Shown here: in pieces, positions 57,468-64,000 of the stretch | How the letters are laid out: each line of letters opens with the position of its first letter | Numbering within the stretch: position 1 is the stretch's first letter | Assembly (NCBI RefSeq): GCF_026314945.1 | Contig: NZ_CP111121.1 | Coordinates: forward strand, 4,464,001 to 4,528,000 | Source of the DNA: Chryseobacterium fluminis | Lineage (GTDB): Bacteria > Bacteroidota > Bacteroidia > Flavobacteriales > Weeksellaceae | Length of the DNA: 64,000 nucleotides | Reading direction: 5' to 3' | The notes under the pieces: model-generated | Told to the model about the DNA's origin: nothing | Database searches by the model: none | What the model saw: the letters and a program-made list of their open reading frames with translations, nothing else | Program-made: the position numbers and the translations under genes

Positions 57468-58886
57468 ATGGAATCAATATCGGTTTTTGAGATTATTAAA
57501 GTAGGAATAGGTCCTTCCAGTTCGCATACGATGGGGCCGTGGAATGCAGCTTCTGCATTTATCAGAATTATAAAAAGAGAAAGATCAATCGCTGATGTGA
57601 AGGAGGTTTTTCTTGAATTCTTTGGCTCACTTGCCAAAACGGGAATAGGTCACGGAACGGATATTGCCGGAATGCTGGGCCTGAATGGTGAGGATTTTAA
57701 AACCATCGACACCACAAAGATTGACGAAAAAATAGAAAAAATAAAAAGCACGCAGATTCTTAATCTGGGGGGTGAAAAAGAAATTCCTTTTATTTACGGT
57801 CACCATTTGGTACTGAATATGAAAAAGTCGCTGGATTTTCACCCCAACGGAATGATCTTTAAAGCGGTTTTTGAAGATGGCACCGAGCTTGTTCAGGATT
57901 TTTATTCGGTAGGAGGAGGTTTTATCAAAAGCCAGGAGAAAAATTCTATTGAAAAGCAATGTGTGCGTACCTTATATCCCTGTCACAAATCATCCGACAT
58001 TGCCAGATACTGTGAAAAACTGGGGTTCGAAAAAATGTCGGATTTAATACTGATTAATGAAGAAAGCTGGAGAACCCAGGAAGAGACAAGACAGGAAGCC
58101 CTCTACATATGGCAACAGATCAAAGAATGTATTTATAAAGGCGTCAATAAAGAAGGCATCCTGCCCGGTGGTCTTAATGTTACCCGGAGAGCTGCCGGAA
58201 TGAACCGCAAACTTTTAGGCGACCAGATTTACAGAAATAAAGAAGAATGGTTTAAGCAGGTAGTGAATGCTGAAGAAAATTTCACCAATATCAATAAATG
58301 GATTGCCTGTTTTGCGTTGGCCGTGAACGAAGAAAATGCAAGCTTCGGAAGAATTATCACTGCGCCTACCAATGGGGCAAGCGGGGTGATCCCTGCGGTA
58401 TTAATGTATTCCCAGGCCTTTACCGATTTTACCAGTGAGGATGATATTGTGAGATTTTTATTGGTTGCCGGAGAAATCGGGACGCTGTTTAAAAAGAACG
58501 CTACCATTTCGGCTGCGATGGGAGGATGCCAGGCGGAAGTAGGAGTTTCATCAGCCATGGCGGCTGCCGGTCTTACCGAAATTCTTGGTGGAAGTGTAGG
58601 TCAGGTTCTAATGGCTGCTGAAATCGCCATGGAGCATCATTTAGGCTTAACCTGTGATCCGATAAGAGGGCTGGTACAGATTCCCTGTATCGAAAGAAAT
58701 ACGATGGGTGCTATTAAAGCTATTACGGCTGCCAATATTGCGCTGGAAAGTGATCCTGCCAAAGCAAAAGTAACATTGGATGAGGTAATCCAGACCATGT
58801 GGGAAACTGCACTTTCAATGAACGACCGCTTCAAGGAAACTTCTGAAGGAGGACTGGCCATTGCCGTGAATGTTCCGGAATGTTAG
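57468..58886 (+). CDS. sdaA: L-serine ammonia-lyase, iron-sulfur type
   Basis: A 472-residue single-chain L-serine deaminase (L-serine to pyruvate and ammonia, [4Fe-4S]-dependent). Both domains are present: the beta-type N-terminal region (ISVFEIIKVGIGPSSSHTMGPW, residues 4-25) and the alpha-type C-terminal region (FGRIITAPTNGASGVIPAV, GEIGTLFKKNATISAAMGGCQAEVG, GLTCDPIRGLVQIPCIERN), including the cysteines for the cluster (GGCQ, LTCD, IPCIERN). Start at 57468 is chosen; an upstream GTG at 57453 is within the short gap after the -7 box. Its neighbour upstream is amt, convergent tyrA lies downstream. Confidence 0.95.
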   Translation: MESISVFEIIKVGIGPSSSHTMGPWNAASAFIRIIKRERSIADVKEVFLEFFGSLAKTGIGHGTDIAGMLGLNGEDFKTIDTTKIDEKIEKIKSTQILNLGGEKEIPFIYGHHLVLNMKKSLDFHPNGMIFKAVFEDGTELVQDFYSVGGGFIKSQEKNSIEKQCVRTLYPCHKSSDIARYCEKLGFEKMSDLILINEESWRTQEETRQEALYIWQQIKECIYKGVNKEGILPGGLNVTRRAAGMNRKLLGDQIYRNKEEWFKQVVNAEENFTNINKWIACFALAVNEENASFGRIITAPTNGASGVIPAVLMYSQAFTDFTSEDDIVRFLLVAGEIGTLFKKNATISAAMGGCQAEVGVSSAMAAAGLTEILGGSVGQVLMAAEIAMEHHLGLTCDPIRGLVQIPCIERNTMGAIKAITAANIALESDPAKAKVTLDEVIQTMWETALSMNDRFKETSEGGLAIAVNVPEC

Positions 58887-58931
58887 AATGTCCGTAATAA
58901 TCTTAATTATTGAAAATAAATGCCTCGACAG

Positions 58932-58984
58932 GCTCAGCATGACAACGATGATATCAATTACTGGTTAACGGCATCATGCTGAGC
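58932..58984. repeat. Palindromic repeat between sdaA and tyrA
   Basis: GCTCAGCATGA (58932-58942) and TCATGCTGAGC (58974-58984), an 11-bp perfect inverted repeat 31 bases apart, within CTCGACAGGCTCAGCATGAC. This phrase is one I recall as a dispersed element in flavobacteria; it lies between convergent genes, where it may help end transcription. Confidence 0.65.
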
Positions 58985-58997
58985 GTGTTTAATAATT

Positions 58998-59843
58998 TTA
59001 TTTATCCAAAATTCCTCTGATTTTATTCGCATTGGAGATCAGTTCTTGCAGATATTCAAAATTTTCTTTTTCTAAAGCTACTTTAAATTTTCTTAACTGG
59101 GAGATATGCTCATTCAGCACATCCAGCACATTTTCCTTATTCTGCCGGAAAATCGGAACCCACATTTCAGGATGGGATTTTGCAAGGCGAACGGTGCTGG
59201 AAAAGCCTGAACTCGCCAGCTGAAAAATAGTTTCCTCTTCTCGTTCTTTCTCCAGAACCGTATTGGCCAAAGCATAAGAGGTAATGTGGGAAATATGGGA
59301 AATATAAGCCGTATGGACATCATGATCTTCAGCATTCATATAAATTAAATGCATTCCCAGGATTTCAATAATTTTTTCCGCCAATTGCAGGGCGTCCGGT
59401 GCAGATTCCTCTTTATTGCAAATCACTCCTGCTTTCCCCGAAAAACTTTCTGAAACAGCAGATTGGGGACCGTTGTTTTCAGTTCCCCACATCGGGTGGA
59501 AGGCTACAAACCGTGAGCGTTTCGGATGATGTTCAACAGCTTTTACAATTCCTGCTTTCGTGGATCCCGCATCCATTACCGTTTGATTTTCAGATACCCA
59601 ATCCATAATGTCAGGTAATAATTTTCTTGCAGAATCTACCGGAATGGCAAGAATAACCAGATCTGAATTTTTGATTCCGTATTCCAGATCTACTTTTGCA
59701 TCAATAATTTTACGTTCCAGTGCTTCATTAAGGTGCTTATCGCTGTGATCAATTCCGTAAATAAAATCTACAATTCCGCTTTCTCTCAACTTTAAGGCCA
59801 TGGAGCCCCCGATTAAACCTACCCCGATGATACTTATTTTCAT
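58998..59843 (-). CDS. tyrA: Prephenate dehydrogenase
   Basis: TyrA makes 4-hydroxyphenylpyruvate from prephenate, the committed step to tyrosine. The 281-residue protein has the N-terminal Rossmann motif IGVGLIGGSMALKLRES (GxGxxG at residues 7-12), VILAIPVDSARKLLP, DAGSTKAGI, FHPMWGTENNGPQ and the C-terminal helical dimerisation domain (HISHITSYALANTVL, ASSGFSSTVRLAKSHPEMW, FRQNKENVLDVLNEH). It is a monofunctional enzyme; no chorismate mutase part. On the same strand directly upstream is a leader-peptide/terminator region (59864-59972) that indicates regulation by tyrosyl-tRNA. No other aromatic amino-acid gene is next to it. Confidence 0.95.
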   Translation of the reverse strand: MKISIIGVGLIGGSMALKLRESGIVDFIYGIDHSDKHLNEALERKIIDAKVDLEYGIKNSDLVILAIPVDSARKLLPDIMDWVSENQTVMDAGSTKAGIVKAVEHHPKRSRFVAFHPMWGTENNGPQSAVSESFSGKAGVICNKEESAPDALQLAEKIIEILGMHLIYMNAEDHDVHTAYISHISHITSYALANTVLEKEREEETIFQLASSGFSSTVRLAKSHPEMWVPIFRQNKENVLDVLNEHISQLRKFKVALEKENFEYLQELISNANKIRGILDK

Positions 59844-59863
59844 AATCTGTAACTTTTTTAAAT

Positions 59864-59890
59864 GAAAAAACCCCGTCCAAGGACGAGGTT
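59864..59890 (-). terminator. Attenuator terminator upstream of tyrA
   Basis: Read on the minus strand: AACCTCGTCC-TT-GGACGGGGTT followed by TTTT, ending 21 bases before the tyrA ATG. A strong terminator placed between promoter and coding region is the mark of attenuation. A clear antiterminator stem was not found by eye. Confidence 0.8.
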
Positions 59891-59912
59891 GAATGTATGT
59901 ACATAAGAATCT

Positions 59913-59972
59913 CTATCCCAAATCTGAGGCTAAAATTCTATAATAATATGTTTCTTTAATGATAATCACCAT
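59913..59972 (-). CDS. Tyrosine leader peptide of tyrA
   Basis: A 19-residue ORF, MVIIIKETYYYRILASDLG, ending TAG at 59913. The three consecutive tyrosine codons (TAT TAT TAT) sit about 50 bases before the terminator hairpin. Ribosome stalling when Tyr-tRNA is scarce could favour read-through into tyrA, as in the classical attenuators of amino-acid operons. A TTACCTTCG sequence just upstream (59973-59982 on the minus strand reads TACCTTCG) resembles a degenerate TAnnTTTG box. The mechanism is inferred; the ORF and the hairpin are seen. Confidence 0.75.
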   Translation of the reverse strand: MVIIIKETYYYRILASDLG

Positions 59973-60092
59973 ACGAAGGTAAGAAATATTTTTTAATCTG
60001 AATGAACAGAAATGGTGAATATTGCCGTGCAGGTCAGGAAAACTTAACTATCGATAGGCACTGCAATATCCACCCATTTGCATTTTTTAAAT

Positions 60093-62381
60093 CTAAGGAT
60101 TTGAGATAATCAGGGTAGACGGGATATCCGAAAGCCAGAGACTTTTGGTATCAATAAGACTTTTCCAGCTTTTACTGCTGATTAACATCAGGTCCTGAGC
60201 ATTCAGGAAGTCCTTTTCGATTTTCTTCTCGTTATATAAGGTAATGTGGTTGGGTGCCACCTGCTCGATACTTCTGATGAGTTCCTTTACTTCAATATTA
60301 TTTCTGATCTGCCCTGCCACGTCGAGAATAATGATCTGAGAATTATTATTGTTAATCAGTCTTTTAGCATATTCTAGCAGATAGAAATCACTTAAATTAA
60401 AGATGGGAACAAAAACCCGGTCTGCTGTCTGAAATTCTTTATCAACCAGGATACCCACAGGAATGGTTGCTTTGCCCAGCACCTGCAGCGTAATGTCATC
60501 AAAAGGAGAGCTGTTAAAGATATTTCCCTTTCCCTTAACTGTATTCAGTAATTTTTCAGGATTAATGATCTTTGTTGTAAATCCTAACAGCCTTCCGAGT
60601 AAGCTTCCTTCATACATAGATTTTCCAAGCATGATCAGAAGCAGATCATAATTTCCTTTGTTCGTGATATTGGTAAGATCGTTTTCAGCGTCCGTAGAAG
60701 CCTTGAAGAGTGTGGTCACTTCCAGGTTCAGCTCGTTTGACGTTTCGATCACCTCCCTGAACTGCTCTTTTTCAAAAGTATCAATATCAAAAGCATGCAG
60801 CTCATCTACCGGGGCAATGTTCATCGCCGTCACACTTTTATTCCCGTTCATTTTACGGGTAAGGTTGTCAGCCAGTTTCAGCAATGTACTTCCGGCCTTA
60901 GGAGTTTCAAAGGATAAAAGAACCCTGTATTTTGCATCGTGCTCATCATTCTCCTCATCTTCCAGCATTGATTTTTTTCCTTTGAAAAGATAATTAATAA
61001 GATCAAGAGAAGGACCTGTCATAAAGGTGGTGAATAATGCCATGATAACCAGCATGGCAAACAGCTCCGGACCTAAAACTCCAAGGTCATACCCGATATT
61101 CAGGACGATAAGTTCAGTAAGCCCTCGGGTATTCATTAGTGCGCCGATGGTAAGACTGTCTTTCCAGCTTATTTTAAGGAATTTTGCCGTTAGTGCGCTT
61201 CCTACAAACTTTCCGATGACGGCAGTAAGAATAATGAAGCCTCCTATTTTCCAGAGATGAGGATCATTCAGCAATCCGATCTGCGTCCGCAATCCTGTAA
61301 ATACAAAGAAAAGCGGAAGCAGAAGAACCAGTGCCACATCTTCTACTTTTTCTACAAACAGGTTTCTGAATTTCACATTTTCAGGCATGACGGCACCTGC
61401 CATAAAGGCTCCGAATAAAGCATGAATCCCAATAACTTCCGTCGCATAGGAAGAGATGATCAGAATCAGGAAAAATACGGCTACCAGGGCTTTGCTGATA
61501 AAGCCTTTTCCTTTTTGTGATTCGGCGATCCTCTGAAGAAATGGTCTCACCGCTTTTATCATAATAAAAACATATAATATCGCCATGACAATCACAAAGA
61601 TGGAGCCTGAGAAAGATCCTGCTTTCACAATGGCAATCACGGCTGCCAGAATACACCATGCGGTAATATCATCAGCAGCGGCACAGGTGATCACAACAGT
61701 ACCTATTTTTGTTTTATGAAGGTTCCGCTCCTGGACAATTCTCGCCAGAACCGGAAAAGCGGTAATACTCATGGCTATGGCAATAAATAAAGCAAATGAA
61801 CTGAACCGGACGCCTTCGGGAGCAAATTCTTTGTAAATAAAATAGGAGAGTCCTACGCCCAGTGCAAATGGAAAAATGATACTTGCATGGCTGATAACCA
61901 CTGCATCGTGGGCTTTTTTCCTCAGAACACTAAGGTCAAGTTCCATTCCTACGATATACATGAACAGAATTAAACCGATCTGGCTCAGAAACTGCAGATT
62001 TCCCAGTGATTCTTTCGGGAAAATAAATGCTGAAAGTTCCGGAAAATATAATCCGAAAAGGGAAGGGCCCAAAACGATCCCCGCGATCATTTCACCAATT
62101 ACAGAAGGCTGCTTAAGTTTAACACAGATCCATCCGAAAAGTTTTGCCACCATGATAATGGTCACAATCTGGGCCAGAAGAAGAGCAAGCGGATGATGGA
62201 GATTCGTCAGGAATGAATCTGTAAAGTTCTCCCACATCGTAGCTCCTGTTGCTTTATCCGGGGCAATATTTTCTCCGGTTTCCAATGTTTTTCCTTCGAT
62301 AAAAAACCAATACATCAGAAAGGAAAAAAAGGCAATGGTACAGACGTAAAAAATAATATTTTTATATTTCGCCAAATTCAT
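60093..62381 (-). CDS. CPA2-type cation:proton antiporter with C-terminal USP-like domain
   Basis: A 762-residue inner-membrane protein. The first 480 residues are a Na+/H+ or K+/H+ exchanger (KefB/NapA family): VKLKQPSVIGEMIAGIVLGPSLFG, FLSQIGLILFMYIVGMELD, IAIAMSITAFPVLARI, ITCAAADDITAWCIL (ion-binding Asp-Asp), FGAFMAGAVMPEN and LMNTRGLTELIVLNIG. The last 250 residues are cytoplasmic with two repeats of a UspA-like fold (RVLLSFETPKAGSTLLKLADNLTR and VFVPIFNLSDFYLLEYAKRL), a likely nucleotide-binding regulator of ion flow. No KTN/TrkA-N domain is present, unlike Kef. The gene stands alone between tyrA and the LytTR two-component system. Confidence 0.9.
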   Translation of the reverse strand: MNLAKYKNIIFYVCTIAFFSFLMYWFFIEGKTLETGENIAPDKATGATMWENFTDSFLTNLHHPLALLLAQIVTIIMVAKLFGWICVKLKQPSVIGEMIAGIVLGPSLFGLYFPELSAFIFPKESLGNLQFLSQIGLILFMYIVGMELDLSVLRKKAHDAVVISHASIIFPFALGVGLSYFIYKEFAPEGVRFSSFALFIAIAMSITAFPVLARIVQERNLHKTKIGTVVITCAAADDITAWCILAAVIAIVKAGSFSGSIFVIVMAILYVFIMIKAVRPFLQRIAESQKGKGFISKALVAVFFLILIISSYATEVIGIHALFGAFMAGAVMPENVKFRNLFVEKVEDVALVLLLPLFFVFTGLRTQIGLLNDPHLWKIGGFIILTAVIGKFVGSALTAKFLKISWKDSLTIGALMNTRGLTELIVLNIGYDLGVLGPELFAMLVIMALFTTFMTGPSLDLINYLFKGKKSMLEDEENDEHDAKYRVLLSFETPKAGSTLLKLADNLTRKMNGNKSVTAMNIAPVDELHAFDIDTFEKEQFREVIETSNELNLEVTTLFKASTDAENDLTNITNKGNYDLLLIMLGKSMYEGSLLGRLLGFTTKIINPEKLLNTVKGKGNIFNSSPFDDITLQVLGKATIPVGILVDKEFQTADRVFVPIFNLSDFYLLEYAKRLINNNNSQIIILDVAGQIRNNIEVKELIRSIEQVAPNHITLYNEKKIEKDFLNAQDLMLISSKSWKSLIDTKSLWLSDIPSTLIISNP

Positions 62382-62645
62382 GATTCCAAAATTTTTGTAA
62401 AGTTGATAAGAATATAATTAAGATAAATACCTTTCTTTTTAAAATGTAATAAGCATCACAAATAATGTAATGAAAACCTGCCCGTGAAAACTTACAGTGC
62501 CAATCCCATGTTTCTGATCCCGTTCTGAGATCATTTTTCAACCTTGTAAAGGGTGTTTAAAAGCAAAAGCAAGCCTCCGCGATATGATAAAACGCGATGT
62601 AATACAGGTATTAAATTTTATAATGAAACTGAATAGTCTGAGAAA

Positions 62646-63356
62646 CTATTTTCCGAACATTTCCATCAGTGTATTTTTATAAGTCTCTCCGATCTGTAGC
62701 TTTAAAAAGTGCTCGGCTTCAGTTGAAATTGTAGTGATAATCTCGTTTGTTGAAAAAGCTTTGATGGAAGATAACGCAATGATTTCTTTCTTATTAACCT
62801 GTGCGAAATCTTTTGCAGGAAGCATTTCCAGAAGGTTTCTGAAACTCAGGTTTTTTAGGACAATGGTCGTTCCGTCAATGAGAATAATCTCTTTGTCACG
62901 ACTGTCGATCTCAGATGTTTTTATATAGGCAATCTGCTCTGTAAAGATGATGGTTTTTCCGATATTGGTATTCCATTCGATAAGATCTTTTTTTTGTGCA
63001 GTCTGCACCAGTTGTTTGGCTTTTTCGAATGCCTGGATGAGTCTTTCTTTTTTAATCGGTTTTCTCACATAGTCCACGACATTGAGGTCAAAAGCTTCGG
63101 CTGCATACTCTTTGTAAGCAGTGGTGAAAATAATTTTTTTCGAATCTGAAATCATTTCTGCAACCTGCAGTCCGTTCATTCCCGGCATTTCAATATCCAG
63201 GATACAGAGATTGCAGTCAAGGGTGCCGATTTCATTTAAAAATATTTTGGGATCATTAAATGCTTTTACGACTTCTACTTCGTCAATCTGCTCACACAGA
63301 AGTTTTAAATAACTGATGGCCAGCAATTCATCATCAAGAATAACGCACTTTATCAT
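62646..63356 (-). CDS. LytTR-family response regulator
   Basis: A 236-residue response regulator: receiver domain (residues 1-120) with the phospho-accepting Asp in LCILDIEMPGMNG near residue 55, the TAY/Lys switch residues (FTTAYKEYAAEAFD, VVDYVRKPIKK), and a LytTR DNA-binding domain in the C-terminal half (TIIFTEQIAYIKTSEID, LRNLLEMLPAKDFAQVNKKEIIA). Its start overlaps the stop of the histidine kinase by 23 bases, so they form a coupled two-component pair. Which genes it controls cannot be told from the window. Confidence 0.92.
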   Translation of the reverse strand: MIKCVILDDELLAISYLKLLCEQIDEVEVVKAFNDPKIFLNEIGTLDCNLCILDIEMPGMNGLQVAEMISDSKKIIFTTAYKEYAAEAFDLNVVDYVRKPIKKERLIQAFEKAKQLVQTAQKKDLIEWNTNIGKTIIFTEQIAYIKTSEIDSRDKEIILIDGTTIVLKNLSFRNLLEMLPAKDFAQVNKKEIIALSSIKAFSTNEIITTISTEAEHFLKLQIGETYKNTLMEMFGK

Positions 63357-64000
63357 AAAATTCTCCTAAGTTGATTGTTAGTTCTGCGGTGAAAATACCG
63401 TTTTTTGAGTTTTTTTGAAGCGAATAATAATTGTTGTAAATCATTTTCAGCCGTTGGTCTAAGGACTGGCTCCCGAAACCGCTTTTTTCTTTTTCCAGGG
63501 CATTTTTCAGAGAAGCTTTATTGCTGACTTTCATCCTGAAAACACCATCTTCAAGATCCATATGAATCGCAATAAATGAATCCTGAGCCAAAAAATCAGT
63601 ATGTTTAAAGGCATTTTCTATCAAATCAACGGAAATCAAAGGGGCAAAGACTTTCTCTTCGTATACTGCATCAGATTTATCAATCTTCGATTTGATTCTG
63701 AAATCAAAAAGGGGATTGATTTTGATTTTATTGATTTCGATAAGGCTTAATGCGAAGTTTAATTCTTCTTTCGGACTTACGAATTTATTGTTGCTTTCGT
63801 ATAAAATATAGTCTAAAACATTCGCCAGCTTATCCAGTGACATATAAGTCTGGTAGGCATGTGACTGGACGGAGTTTAAAATATTTTTAAATAAATGGGG
63901 ATTCAGTTTTGTCCCGATGTGCTCCAGCTGGACCTCATTTAGTCTCTGTTCAATGATTTTATTGGCCTCTGAGAGTTGGGCGTTCCGGATTTTAAATTTC
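63334..64000 (-). CDS. LytS-type sensor histidine kinase, 3' part (runs past the window end)
   Basis: The open frame continues to the right edge of the window, so the N-terminal half is missing. The 222 visible residues hold a coiled segment (SEANKIIEQRLNEVQLEHI), the His-kinase box LNPHLFKNILNSVQSHAYQT with the phospho-accepting His, and the HATPase_c-like part (LISVDLIENAFKHTDFL N box, SGFGSQSLDQRLKMIYNNYY G box with GFGSQSL). An ATG at 63843 is internal and not the true start. Sensor input is not visible. Paired with the LytTR regulator. Confidence 0.9.
   Translation of the reverse strand, partial: KFKIRNAQLSEANKIIEQRLNEVQLEHIGTKLNPHLFKNILNSVQSHAYQTYMSLDKLANVLDYILYESNNKFVSPKEELNFALSLIEINKIKINPLFDFRIKSKIDKSDAVYEEKVFAPLISVDLIENAFKHTDFLAQDSFIAIHMDLEDGVFRMKVSNKASLKNALEKEKSGFGSQSLDQRLKMIYNNYYSLQKNSKNGIFTAELTINLGEFYDKVRYS

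Overview
This 64 kb window looks like the chromosome of a flavobacterium close to Chryseobacterium (Bacteroidota, Flavobacteriales, Weeksellaceae). The signs are TAnnTTTG-type promoter boxes a short way before many start codons (rpsO, pnp, yceI, glk, amt, sdaA), short double-glycine 'MKNLKKL' bacteriocin-like peptides, an ISAon1-type insertion sequence, paired DUF1501/DUF1800 proteins, tandem YceI proteins and a CPA2 antiporter with a stress-protein-like tail. The species assignment is an inference from gene content; no 16S gene is present.

Layout. 0-2.4 kb: the end of an RND efflux operon (permease tail and outer-membrane channel) and a small secreted protein. 2.8-18.3 kb: one continuous minus-strand block of eight DNA-processing genes, sbcD-sbcC-gajA-gajB-jetA-jetB-jetC-jetD. 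It holds the SbcCD nuclease, a complete Gabija phage-defence pair and a complete type I Wadjet (JetABCD) anti-plasmid SMC system. The Gabija pair is clearly more A+T-rich than its neighbours on both sides, so it looks like a later insertion into an SbcCD-Wadjet module. Next comes an ISL3/ISAon1-type IS with recognisable terminal repeats and a frameshifted transposase, then a tRNA-Leu(CAA) whose 3' end faces the defence block. 20.4-32 kb: housekeeping and metabolic genes (MBL hydrolase, fRMsr, BtuF-like protein, MgtE, rpsO, FucP-type sugar transporter, pnp), plus a run of three tiny Cys-rich GG-leader peptide genes that were found by reading the intergenic DNA. 32-41 kb: less-characterised genes: a membrane-anchored HExxH protein, a membrane pYEATS protein, YwqK/MORN-like and WG-repeat secreted proteins, and a nucleotidyltransferase / Sir2 / nucleotidyltransferase group. 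A transposase remnant and a 149-bp direct repeat duplication follow. 41.5-48.5 kb: cobTSC cobamide lower-loop assembly, a surface lipoprotein, RtcB RNA ligase, and HopJ and WYL-regulator genes separated by a GC-rich structured repeat. 48.7-64 kb: a 43-residue mini-protein, DUF1800/DUF1501, an outer-membrane protein, glucokinase, two YceI proteins behind a perfect FNR-type box, a hydrolase, ammonium transporter, L-serine deaminase, tyrA with a tyrosine-codon leader peptide and attenuator, a CPA2 antiporter and a LytTR two-component system cut by the window end.

How the genes work together. The defence block combines three ATP-driven DNA-end or DNA-topology machines probably read as one long transcript or a few nested ones. 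RtcB and the two polymerase-beta-like nucleotidyltransferases, with a WYL regulator, may form a loosely arranged RNA-repair neighbourhood. The most novel-looking points are the SbcCD/Gabija/Wadjet composite, the Tyr-Tyr-Tyr leader in front of tyrA, the GG-peptide array, the NTase-Sir2-NTase group, the 149-bp nested repeat and the pYEATS membrane protein.
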